This document shows positions 9,151-15,784 of a stretch of 64,000 nt of DNA, one piece after another. Each line of letters begins with the position of its first letter. The stretch's first letter is position 1. The notes beneath the pieces were generated by a model. The model worked only from the letters and a program-made list of their open reading frames with translations, was not told the DNA's origin and ran no database searches. Source of the stretch: Craterilacuibacter sp. RT1T. Lineage in GTDB: Bacteria > Pseudomonadota > Gammaproteobacteria > Burkholderiales > Chromobacteriaceae. The stretch covers positions 372,001-436,000 of the forward strand of contig NZ_JAMFLI010000002.1 in assembly GCF_023502145.1 (NCBI RefSeq), written 5' to 3'. The position numbers were made by a program, and so were the translations under genes.

Positions 9151-9270
9151 GCACATCTCCTGTTTTGCTATCCGCCCGCAGCATGCCGCAGTGTCAGGTT
9201 TGGCGCATTACGGCATGGCGGGCTGCGTGCTTATGAAAAACAAACTGCCGGCAAAGGCAGCTTCACCGTT

Positions 9271-9809
9271 TTGTTATGGCGCATGTATCCGGTATTTGCC
9301 TGAAAAATTTGAATTGGGATACTGGTATCCGGCCAGAATCGGGACAGTTCAGGGGCATGTACCCAGGCGCTTAGCGCTATAGCGGTGTACGACGGTTTCT
9401 GTTTTCTTGCCGCTACTGTCGCTAAAGCGCGCGCTGCCCTGATAGGACTGGGCGCTGTAATGGATCTCGCCGCTGGCATTCATGACGCTGTTTTCCATCT
9501 TGCACTGCATTTGCCAGCGGGTAATTTCGCCGCTGTGCTTGCTGTCCGTGATGGTGCACCCCGGGCTGGCGGGCAACGGGTGTTCGGTTTCTTTGAGTTG
9601 GGCGGCGGTAAAGCACTGGCGGGCCACCACGGGCGGAATGTCTATTTTGACGCCGGGAATCTGGATGGTGGTGGTGGTTTCCCAGAGCCCGGGCTGCATG
9701 GGCGCGGCGGCAAATGCCGGGCTGGCAAGGGCAAAGAGTAGGGCGGGGACAAGACGGCGCATAGGTTTCTCCTTTAAAACGTTGCCCTGAATGTATGGCT
9801 TACGCCTTG
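9271..9809. repeat. Tandem duplication, copy A (539 bp)
   Basis: First unit of a direct tandem duplication with period 539 bp. It holds one DUF3617 gene plus about 80 bp of downstream flank, including the shared TTATGGCGCATGTATCCGG and TTTGAATTGGGATAC segments. Confidence 0.85.
9349..9762 (-). CDS. DUF3617 periplasmic protein, copy A
   Basis: A 137-residue secreted protein. MRRLVPALLFALASPAFAA is a Sec signal peptide, followed by MQPGLWETT and QIPGV, the start typical of DUF3617. Two Cys pairs (ARQCFT/GCTIT and MQCK/GTCP) suggest disulfides. Function of the family is unknown. AAAGGAG lies seven bases before the ATG at 9762; the longer frame upstream was rejected because it lacks a site and would hide the signal peptide. 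It is nearly identical to the gene immediately upstream on the same strand, with most changes in the central part and at the C terminus (GTCP against GTCR). Confidence 0.85.
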   Translation of the reverse strand: MRRLVPALLFALASPAFAAAPMQPGLWETTTTIQIPGVKIDIPPVVARQCFTAAQLKETEHPLPASPGCTITDSKHSGEITRWQMQCKMENSVMNASGEIHYSAQSYQGSARFSDSSGKKTETVVHRYSAKRLGTCP

Positions 9810-10348
9810 TTGTTATGGCGCATGTATCCGGTATTTGCCTGAAAAATTTGAATTGGGATACGGGTATCTGACCGGCAGCAGGAATGCTCAGCGGCATGTG
9901 CCTAGGCGTTTGCCGCTATAGCGGTGTACGACGGTTTCGGCGTGCTTGCCGCTGCTGTCGCTAAAGCGCGCGCTGCCCTGATAGGACTGGGCGCTGTAAT
10001 GGATTTCGCCGCTGGCATTTATGCGGTTATTTCCCTGTTTGCACTGCATCTGCCAGCGGGTGATTTCGCTGCTGTGTGTACTGTCCGTGATGGTGCACCC
10101 CGGACTGGTTGGCAACGGGTGTTCGGTTGCTTTGAGTTGGGCGGCGGTAAAGCACTGGCGGGCCACCACAGGCGGAATGTCTAGCTTGACGCCGGGAATC
10201 TGGAGGGTAGTGGTGATTTCCCATAGCCCCGGCTGCATATGGGTGGCGGCAAATACCGGGCTGGCAAGGGCAAAGAGTAGGGCGGGGGCAAGGCGGCGCA
10301 TAGGTTTTTCCTTGAAAACATAGCCCTGAAGGTATGGTTTACGCACTA
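9810..10348. repeat. Tandem duplication, copy B (539 bp)
   Basis: Second unit of the 539-bp tandem duplication. Corresponding positions differ by exactly 539 bases (gene ends 9349 and 9888). Similarity fades upstream of about 10350, which marks the outer junction. Confidence 0.85.
9888..10301 (-). CDS. DUF3617 periplasmic protein, copy B
   Basis: A 137-residue twin of the preceding DUF3617 gene, same length, with signal peptide MRRLAPALLFALASPVFAA and the same four-cysteine pattern. The copies differ at scattered residues (for example GEITRW/SEITRW, MENSVM/QGNNRI), so both appear intact and under similar constraint. The ribosome site is weaker than in copy A (AAGGAAAAACCT). Both lie on the minus strand and could be transcribed together from upstream of copy B. 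Function unknown. Confidence 0.85.
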   Translation of the reverse strand: MRRLAPALLFALASPVFAATHMQPGLWEITTTLQIPGVKLDIPPVVARQCFTAAQLKATEHPLPTSPGCTITDSTHSSEITRWQMQCKQGNNRINASGEIHYSAQSYQGSARFSDSSGKHAETVVHRYSGKRLGTCR

Positions 10349-10399
10349 TGCTTTGTCAATTTGCCGGGCTTTAGTGTCCGGTATAAATGTTGTTGCCAG

Positions 10400-10427
10400 A
10401 AAAAAGCCCCGCACATTGGCGGGGCTG
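10400..10427 (-). terminator. Intrinsic terminator of the parvulin gene
   Basis: On the minus strand AGCCCCGC, a six-base loop and GCGGGGCT are followed by a run of six T. It lies about 25 bp after the stop of the foldase gene and would isolate it from the DUF3617 pair. Confidence 0.88.
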
Positions 10428-10450
10428 CTTAAGTTCGTATTCATCAGGCC

Positions 10451-11218
10451 TTAAGGCTGGATTTGTGCCTTGCTTTTGAGCGACTTGATATAGTCTTCGA
10501 CCATCATGCCCTGTACGCGCTGGGTCAGTTGCGGGCGAATGCTGTCCAGTGGCGGCAGGCTTTCGCTCTTGCTGTCTTCCAGCTGGATAATGTGCCAGCC
10601 GAAATCGGTCTTCACCGGCACGGCGGTGACCTGGCCCTTGGACAGTTTGCCCAGTGCTTCGGCAAACGGGGCCACATAGGCGCCCGGCTCGCTCCAGCCC
10701 AGATCGCCGCCTTGTGCGGCGCTGCCCGGGTCTTGTGACTTTTCACGCGCCAGTTGGGCAAACGGCTTGCCTTTTTTCAGCGAGGCCAGCACGGCCTGCG
10801 CTTCGGCTTCGGTTTTCACCAGAATATGGCGTGCGTGGTAGCTCTTCTTGGCCGGCATTTGCGCTTTAAGCGCATTGTATTCGGCCAGCAGCTTGGCATC
10901 GGTTACCGGGTTGCGGCGTACATGGTCGCGCAATAATTCGTCGGCCAGCGTCATGGCTTCCAGATTCTGCAGCTGGGCGCGTACGGCCGGCGACTTGTCC
11001 AGGCCGCGCTTAACCGCCTCCTGACGCAGGATTTCGGCGGTAATGACCTGCTCGCTCGCCATGGCCGGCGACACTTGCTGCTGGCCTTGTGCCTGCATCA
11101 TTTTGACGACGGCATCGATGCGCTGCTGGGAAATGGCCTGGCCGTTGACCGAGGCGGCCTGGGCGGCAAAGGAAAAGGCCGACAGCACGGCGGCGGTAAC
11201 TAGGGTCAGTTTCTTCAT
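10451..11218 (-). CDS. Periplasmic parvulin-type peptidyl-prolyl isomerase
   Basis: A 255-residue PpiC/SurA-like foldase. MKKLTLVTAAVLSAFSFAAQA is a signal peptide; an N-terminal SurA-like helical region (about 25-125) with VNGQAISQQRID is followed by the parvulin domain (about 130-225) with YHARHILVKTEAEA, DPGSAAQGGDLGW and FGWHIIQLED. It should assist folding of periplasmic or outer-membrane proteins. Related to the Cbf2/PrsA group in organisation but not lipidated. The gene has its own terminator downstream and lies just after the bolA cluster. Confidence 0.9.
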   Translation of the reverse strand: MKKLTLVTAAVLSAFSFAAQAASVNGQAISQQRIDAVVKMMQAQGQQQVSPAMASEQVITAEILRQEAVKRGLDKSPAVRAQLQNLEAMTLADELLRDHVRRNPVTDAKLLAEYNALKAQMPAKKSYHARHILVKTEAEAQAVLASLKKGKPFAQLAREKSQDPGSAAQGGDLGWSEPGAYVAPFAEALGKLSKGQVTAVPVKTDFGWHIIQLEDSKSESLPPLDSIRPQLTQRVQGMMVEDYIKSLKSKAQIQP

Positions 11219-11272
11219 CTGGTTTTCTGCTTTCTTGGTCGAAATAGCGTGCTTGCTCAGGCAAGTTCGGGT

Positions 11273-11539
11273 TCAGGATTCTTGTGCGGTTTTGGCGCTG
11301 ATGCTCAGCGCGTGTATGCGCACCTGCATCAGTTCGCCCAGTGTGTCGTAGACCAGACGGTGGCGTGCCAGCGTGCTCAGGCCGGCAAAGGCATCGCTGA
11401 CAATGTAAAGCTGGTAATGGCCGCCACCGGCGCGCGCACCGGCGTGACCCGCATGCTTGGCGCTATCGTCACGGATGTCGATATGTTGCGGCGCCAGCGT
11501 GGCCAGCTTGTCCTGCATCAGACTGAGGGTCTCGTTCAT
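11273..11539 (-). CDS. BolA-family protein
   Basis: An 88-residue BolA-like protein: [21 protein letters not shown] and [15 protein letters not shown] match the family core, with His residues that bind Fe-S clusters together with monothiol glutaredoxins. In E. coli BolA affects morphology and stress responses. The start at 11539 overlaps the stop of the upstream YciI gene by four bases (ATGA), so translation is coupled. The yciB-yciI-bolA-parvulin order is typical for betaproteobacteria. Confidence 0.88.
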   Translation of the reverse strand: MNETLSLMQDKLATLAPQHIDIRDDSAKHAGHAGARAGGGHYQLYIVSDAFAGLSTLARHRLVYDTLGELMQVRIHALSISAKTAQES

Positions 11540-11838
11540 GCCGGTAGTACCTTGCGAAACGGTTTGACCGTGACTTGGGCATAAACGCCGGCATCGACAT
11601 AAGGATCGGCACCGGCCCATGCTTGTGCATCGGCGAGCGAGGCGAACTCGGCCACGATCAGGCTACCGGAAAAGCCGGCCGGGCCCGGGTCTATGGCGTC
11701 AATGGCCGGAAAAGGGCCGGCCAGCAGCAGGCGGCCTGCGTCCTGCAAGGCTTGCAAGCGCGCAAGATGGGCGGGGCGGGCAGCCAGACGCTGTGGCAGC
11801 GAACCGGCTACGTCTTCGCCCTGAATAACATACAGCAT
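11536..11838 (-). CDS. YciI-family protein
   Basis: A 100-residue YciI-like protein with a ferredoxin-like dimeric alpha/beta-barrel fold. The His of RPAHLARL and Asp of ADPYVDAG are the conserved putative active-site pair. No function is established for the family beyond weak hydrolase proposals. Its start overlaps the yciB stop by one base (TAATG) and its stop overlaps the bolA start, so the three genes form one tight operon. Confidence 0.88.
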   Translation of the reverse strand: MLYVIQGEDVAGSLPQRLAARPAHLARLQALQDAGRLLLAGPFPAIDAIDPGPAGFSGSLIVAEFASLADAQAWAGADPYVDAGVYAQVTVKPFRKVLPA

Positions 11839-12371
11839 TATGGTTTTTCCTCGATAAAGCGTGACAGATACAGGCTTTGTGCCACCACGAAGGCCAGCAT
11901 CAGTCCCATGCCGCCGAATAGTTTGAAGTTGACCCAGATTTCTTCGCTAAAGCGCATGGCGACATACAGATTGAGTGCACCCATAAAGGCAAAGAAAGCG
12001 ACCCAGGCAAAATTAAGCTTGCGCCAGACAGGATCGGGCAGGGCGACCTGCTCTTTCATCATGGCCTTGATGCCGTTTTTGCCCGCCATCTCGCCGATCA
12101 GCAGGCCAGCGCCCATGGCCCAGTACAACAAGGTGGGTTTCCACATAATGAACTGCTTGTCGTGAAACAGCAGGGTGGCGCCGCCTAGCACCACGATCAG
12201 CGCCAGGCTGACCCATTGCATGGTGTCGACCTTGCGGTGGCGTACCCAAGCCACGGCGACCATGGCGGCGGTGGCGACGATGGCGACGGCGGTGGCCGAG
12301 AAAATGTCGCGGGTAAACCAGTAAGTGGCAAAAAACAGCAGGACGGGGAGGAGGTCGGTCAGTATTTTCAT
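11838..12371 (-). CDS. yciB: YciB-type inner-membrane septation protein
   Basis: A 178-residue integral membrane protein with five hydrophobic spans. [28 protein letters not shown] and NEAVW-like [20 protein letters not shown] match YciB/IspZ, which in E. coli interacts with cell elongation and division proteins and supports envelope integrity. The start at 12371 fits the conserved N terminus; upstream ATG in the same frame was rejected. First gene of the yciB-yciI-bolA cluster. Confidence 0.9.
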   Translation of the reverse strand: MKILTDLLPVLLFFATYWFTRDIFSATAVAIVATAAMVAVAWVRHRKVDTMQWVSLALIVVLGGATLLFHDKQFIMWKPTLLYWAMGAGLLIGEMAGKNGIKAMMKEQVALPDPVWRKLNFAWVAFFAFMGALNLYVAMRFSEEIWVNFKLFGGMGLMLAFVVAQSLYLSRFIEEKP

Positions 12372-12422
12372 GCGGGGAATTATGTGGGCTTGGCCGCGCC
12401 AAGACAAGCGCGGCCATGCAGT

Positions 12423-13334
12423 TTAGCTTTTCGGTGTCTGTTTGACCACGGACAAGGCGGTGGCGACCAGGCCGGCCACGTCGCCTGCATTGGCTGGCAG
12501 AATCAGGGTGTTGCCGGTCTTGGCCAGTTTGGCGAAGGCTTCGACATACTGCTCGGCTACCTTGAGGTTGACCGCCTCGATGCCGGAAGGTTCGGCAATG
12601 GCTTGCGCCACGGCACGCAGCGCGTGGGCATTGGCGTCAGCAACCAGACGCAAGGCTTCGGCTTCACCTTGCGCGGTATTGATCGCCGCCTGCATTTCGC
12701 CTTCTGACTTCTGGATGGAGGCTTCGCGCTGGCCGGCCGCAATATTGATCTGTTCCTGCTTGCGCCCCTCGGAGGCCGCGATCAGCGCGCGCTTCTCGCG
12801 CTCGGCGGTAATCTGCGATTGCATGGCGTGCAGGATTTCTTGCGGCGGCACCAAGTCCTTGATTTCGTAGCGCAAAACCTTCACGCCCCAGCTGGAGGCC
12901 GCTTCGTCCAGCGCGGCGACGACCGAGGTGTTGATTTCATCGCGCTCTTCGAATGTCTTGTCCAGCTCCATCTTGCCGATGACCGAGCGCAAGGTGGTTT
13001 GCGCCAGTTGGGTAATCGCCATGATGTAGTCGCTGGAGCCGTAGCTTGCGCGCTGCGGATCGGTGACCTGAAAGTACAGGATGCCGTCGACCTTGAGCTG
13101 GGTATTGTCGCGCGTGATGCAGATCTGGCTGGGCACATCCAGCGGAATCTCTTTCAGGCTGTGGCGGTAGGCGACGCGGTCGACAAAGGGAATGATGATG
13201 TTGAGACCGGGCTTGAGCACAGCATGAAAGCGGCCGAGGCGTTCGACTATCAGTGCGCTTTGCTGCGGCACGACGCGGACAGCCTGCAGCACGAATACCA
13301 GTGCGGCGGCGAATAAAACGAGTGTGGAAATCAT
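12423..13334 (-). CDS. SPFH/Band 7 protein, QmcA-like
   Basis: A 303-residue stomatin/prohibitin-like protein: one N-terminal membrane span (residues 1-20), SPFH domain with VPQQSALIVERLGRF and RYEIKDLVPPQEI, then a long helical coiled-coil region (about 180-270) rich in Ala, Glu and Gln. QmcA-type proteins form large ring assemblies at the membrane and often regulate proteases or membrane fluidity. The gene overlaps its NfeD partner by four bases, the usual pairing. Confidence 0.9.
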   Translation of the reverse strand: MISTLVLFAAALVFVLQAVRVVPQQSALIVERLGRFHAVLKPGLNIIIPFVDRVAYRHSLKEIPLDVPSQICITRDNTQLKVDGILYFQVTDPQRASYGSSDYIMAITQLAQTTLRSVIGKMELDKTFEERDEINTSVVAALDEAASSWGVKVLRYEIKDLVPPQEILHAMQSQITAEREKRALIAASEGRKQEQINIAAGQREASIQKSEGEMQAAINTAQGEAEALRLVADANAHALRAVAQAIAEPSGIEAVNLKVAEQYVEAFAKLAKTGNTLILPANAGDVAGLVATALSVVKQTPKS

Positions 13335-13762
13335 GCGTTTTCCTCCGGTGGGGTGGCGTCGACGATCAGGCGGTTGCCGTCACGACCGACAATATAGGCG
13401 TGCTGGCCTTCGATAAGCCGGGGCGACCTGATTTCGGCATCCCAGTTGGTGCCACGGTATTGCACACGGGCCTGGCCTGTTTCGTCGATATGCAATATTT
13501 CGACGCGCTGCCCCAGATCCGGGTCATCCACGCGGGCACGGGTCTGGGTGTTGAGGCTTTTGCGATGGCGGCGCAAACAAGCCACACCGGCAAGGGCGCT
13601 GATGCTGGCCAGAACCAGTTGCACGGCGGGCGGCGCGCCAAAGAAGCTGGCAAGCGATGCGATGGCAAAGGACACGCTAAAAACCAGCAGATAAAACGTG
13701 CCGCTTAAAAATTCACCTATCAGCGCAGCCAGTGCCAGACTGAGCCAGATGCCTGCTGTCAT
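13331..13762 (-). CDS. NfeD-like membrane protein, partner of SPFH protein
   Basis: A 143-residue protein with two to three N-terminal membrane spans and a C-terminal OB-fold of the NfeD type (LGQRVEILHIDETGQARV, GTNWDAE, then a second strand set ending GNRLIVDA). It works with the SPFH protein encoded next to it, probably in membrane quality control. Start at 13762 chosen because TGGAG lies seven bases upstream; the ATG at 13795 has no site. The family lacks the ClpP-like protease part found in long NfeD proteins. Confidence 0.85.
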   Translation of the reverse strand: MTAGIWLSLALAALIGEFLSGTFYLLVFSVSFAIASLASFFGAPPAVQLVLASISALAGVACLRRHRKSLNTQTRARVDDPDLGQRVEILHIDETGQARVQYRGTNWDAEIRSPRLIEGQHAYIVGRDGNRLIVDATPPEENA

Positions 13763-13872
13763 GGCAAGCTCCAGATATTGATGACGATATTGCATTGTCG
13801 GTGTTTAGGCGGGCAAGGGCAATGCGGCATTTGCCCTTACCTTCGGCCCCATCCGGCGCTAGACTCGCCCCC

Positions 13873-14472
13873 ATGTATCAGATCAAGCAAGCGGCACAAG
13901 CCGAAACAGAGATTCGCAAGAGCCGTTTTATCGCCATGGCGCTGCCGGTCAGTGAGCGGGCACAGGCCTTACGCGAGTTGGCGCGTATCCGTAGCGAGCA
14001 TCCGTCGGCACGCCATGTGTGCTGGGTTTTACTGTGCGTGGGCGACTCGGGCATGGACGACGATGGCGAGCCTTCCGGTACGGCAGCACGGCCCATTTAC
14101 AATGTGTTGATGCATCGCCAGCTGCAGAATGTCTTGCTGGTGGTGGTGCGCTATTTTGGCGGGATCAAGCTGGGTGCCGGCGGCTTGATGCGTGCCTATA
14201 GTCAGGCGGCAGTGGCGGCGCTGGATGCCGCCGAAAAAACACCGGTTGTGGCGCTGGCGTCCTGGTGGCTGGCATGCGGCTTTGCCCATGAAAACAGCCT
14301 GCGCCACTGGTGTCTGCAGCACGATCTTGCCATTGCAGAGGCCCGCTACGATGAACAGGTGCGCCTGCAGGTCAGTCTGCCGCTGGTGCAGGCCGATACG
14401 CTGCGCCAGAGCCTGCTCGACAATCTGGGCGGGGTCGTTGTGATGCACGACGGCGCTGTCGGTGACGGTTAG
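13873..14472 (+). CDS. IMPACT/YigZ-family protein
   Basis: A 199-residue protein of the YigZ/IMPACT family: DDDGEPSGTAARPI and VVVRYFGGIKLGAGGLMRAY are the two signature blocks of the N-terminal domain; a short ferredoxin-like C-terminal domain follows (about 135-199). Eukaryotic IMPACT regulates the kinase GCN2; the bacterial role is unsettled, possibly linked to translation or proline peptidases. Start at 13873 gives the usual N terminus (MYQIKQ). Divergent from the nfeD-SPFH pair, with about 110 bp between. Confidence 0.9.
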   Translation: MYQIKQAAQAETEIRKSRFIAMALPVSERAQALRELARIRSEHPSARHVCWVLLCVGDSGMDDDGEPSGTAARPIYNVLMHRQLQNVLLVVVRYFGGIKLGAGGLMRAYSQAAVAALDAAEKTPVVALASWWLACGFAHENSLRHWCLQHDLAIAEARYDEQVRLQVSLPLVQADTLRQSLLDNLGGVVVMHDGAVGDG

Positions 14473-14514
14473 TCATGCTGTCTGCGTAAGTAGTTTTATA
14501 TCGAGATAAAAGGG

Positions 14515-14542
14515 TTGACGCCAGCAAGCGTCGCACGCTAAT
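14515..14542 (+). promoter_or_regulatory. Candidate sigma-70 promoter for guaC
   Basis: TTGACG (14515-14520, 5/6) and GCTAAT (14537-14542, 4/6) are separated by 16 bases. Transcription would start near 14549 and run through the two hairpins before guaC. Confidence 0.45.
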
Positions 14543-14560
14543 GTGTTGACGAACTGACGT

Positions 14561-14624
14561 GCAGCGCGCCAAACGCCGCTGCGGGGAAAGTGCAAACGGG
14601 AGCCGGCAACGGTTCCCTTTTTTT
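14561..14624 (+). promoter_or_regulatory. Structured guaC leader with intrinsic terminator
   Basis: Two hairpins stand between the candidate promoter and guaC. The first pairs GCAGCG (14561-14566) with CGCTGC (14577-14582). The second pairs GGGAGCCG (14598-14605) with CGGTTCCC (14610-14617) over a GCAA tetraloop and is followed by seven T (14618-14624), a full intrinsic terminator 47 bases before the guaC start. This is the layout of a transcription attenuator or riboswitch; it could also simply end transcripts from the upstream gene. I could not match it to a known riboswitch class. Confidence 0.55.
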
Positions 14625-14670
14625 ATGGGGCCCCCTGTTTTTAATCCCGTAAATTCCCGTGAGGCACAGC

Positions 14671-15621
14671 ATGATCAGTACCGAAATCAACTATGGCGAT
14701 GTTTATCTCGTTCCCAAGAAAACCGTGGTCGATAGCCGCAAGGAATGCGATACCTCGGTCGCCTTCGGTCCGCGTCGCTTTAGCATGCCGGTTTACCCTT
14801 CGAACATGAAAAGCGTGGTGAATGCCGCATCCTGCGAGTACTTCGCGCGTCTGGGCTGGTTTTACACCATGCACCGCTTCAATGTGAATGTGGTCGAGTT
14901 TGTTGCCGACATGCAGCAAAAAGGCCTGTTTGCTTCCATCAGCATGGGGGTAAACGAAGACTCCTACCAGCAGGTGAGCGATCTTCTGGCGGCCGGTCTG
15001 ACCCCCGAATACATCACGCTGGATGTGGCCAACGCCTGGTGCGTCAAGGCCGAGCGCATGATCAAGCATCTGAAGGCCAGCTTTCCGGGCAGCTTTATCA
15101 TCGGCGGCAATATCGCCACGGCCGAGGCCGCGCGCGAACTGGAAGCCTGGGGCTGTGACGCGATCAAGGCCGGCATTGCCGGTGGCCGCGTCTGCATTAC
15201 CAAGAATAAAACCGGTTTTCATCGCCCGATGATTTCCACGGTGCAGGATTGCGCCGCGGCGGTCAGCGTGCCGGTGATTGCCGATGGCGGCATCGTTGAG
15301 CATGGCGATATTGCCAAGGCGCTGGTGTGTGGCGCGACCATGGTGATGGCGGGCTCGCTGTTTGCCGGTTTTGACGAGTCCGCTGGCGAGATCGTCGAGA
15401 TCAGCGGCAAGCTGTATAAGGAATATTTCGGCAGCGCCTCGCAGTTCAACAAGGGCGCTTACGTCAACGTCGAGGGCAAGAAGATTCTGGTCGAGTACAA
15501 GGGCCGCATTGACAAGCTGCTGCTTGAATTGCAGGAAGACCTGCAATCCTCGGTCAGCTATGCCGGCGGGCGCGACCTGGCTGCCCTGCGCGGCGTCGAA
15601 ATGATACGCGTACCGCGCTGA
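14671..15621 (+). CDS. guaC: GMP reductase
   Basis: A 316-residue TIM-barrel enzyme of the IMPDH/GMPR family, converting GMP to IMP with NADPH. It lacks the CBS domains of IMP dehydrogenase. The loop [11 protein letters not shown] carries the catalytic Cys, VIADGGI binds phosphate, and the C-terminal YFGSAS plus [12 protein letters not shown] block is that of GuaC. The Ser of the usual GSVC loop is replaced (GGRVC), a point to note. Start at 14671 with GAGG seven bases upstream; the ATG at 14659 has no site. It is preceded by a structured leader, which suggests purine-responsive control. Confidence 0.9.
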   Translation: MISTEINYGDVYLVPKKTVVDSRKECDTSVAFGPRRFSMPVYPSNMKSVVNAASCEYFARLGWFYTMHRFNVNVVEFVADMQQKGLFASISMGVNEDSYQQVSDLLAAGLTPEYITLDVANAWCVKAERMIKHLKASFPGSFIIGGNIATAEAARELEAWGCDAIKAGIAGGRVCITKNKTGFHRPMISTVQDCAAAVSVPVIADGGIVEHGDIAKALVCGATMVMAGSLFAGFDESAGEIVEISGKLYKEYFGSASQFNKGAYVNVEGKKILVEYKGRIDKLLLELQEDLQSSVSYAGGRDLAALRGVEMIRVPR

Positions 15622-15641
15622 GGCGATGGGCGCAGCAGCTC

Positions 15642-15784
15642 AGAACCTGTTCACGATCTGCTGCGCATCGGCGATACGGCGTTGAAAACAGCATTCGAAA
15701 TGCTCAAGTACCACCTGTACATTCCGCTTTCTCTGCCGTTTTCGTCTTGCCTCGCCCTCGCTCGCGAGATCGTGAACACGCTCT
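15642..15784 (+). repeat. MITE-like repeat, copy 1
   Basis: A 143-bp intergenic element beginning AGAACCTGTTCACGATCT and ending AGATCGTGAACACGCTCT; the ends form imperfect terminal inverted repeats (16 of 18 bases). Two further copies lie at 30362 and 54165. Its last base is the first base of the glnD stop codon. No transposase gene is inside. Confidence 0.85.

Noticed and set aside
9157-9270. Sigma-54 promoter before amtB
   Set aside because: TGACAC and TGCT elements exist on the minus strand but the spacing and the GG of the -24 box do not fit.
15642-15784. Short ORFs inside the MITE-like copies
   Set aside because: The same short frame recurs only because the element is repeated; too short for a transposase and without a start site.
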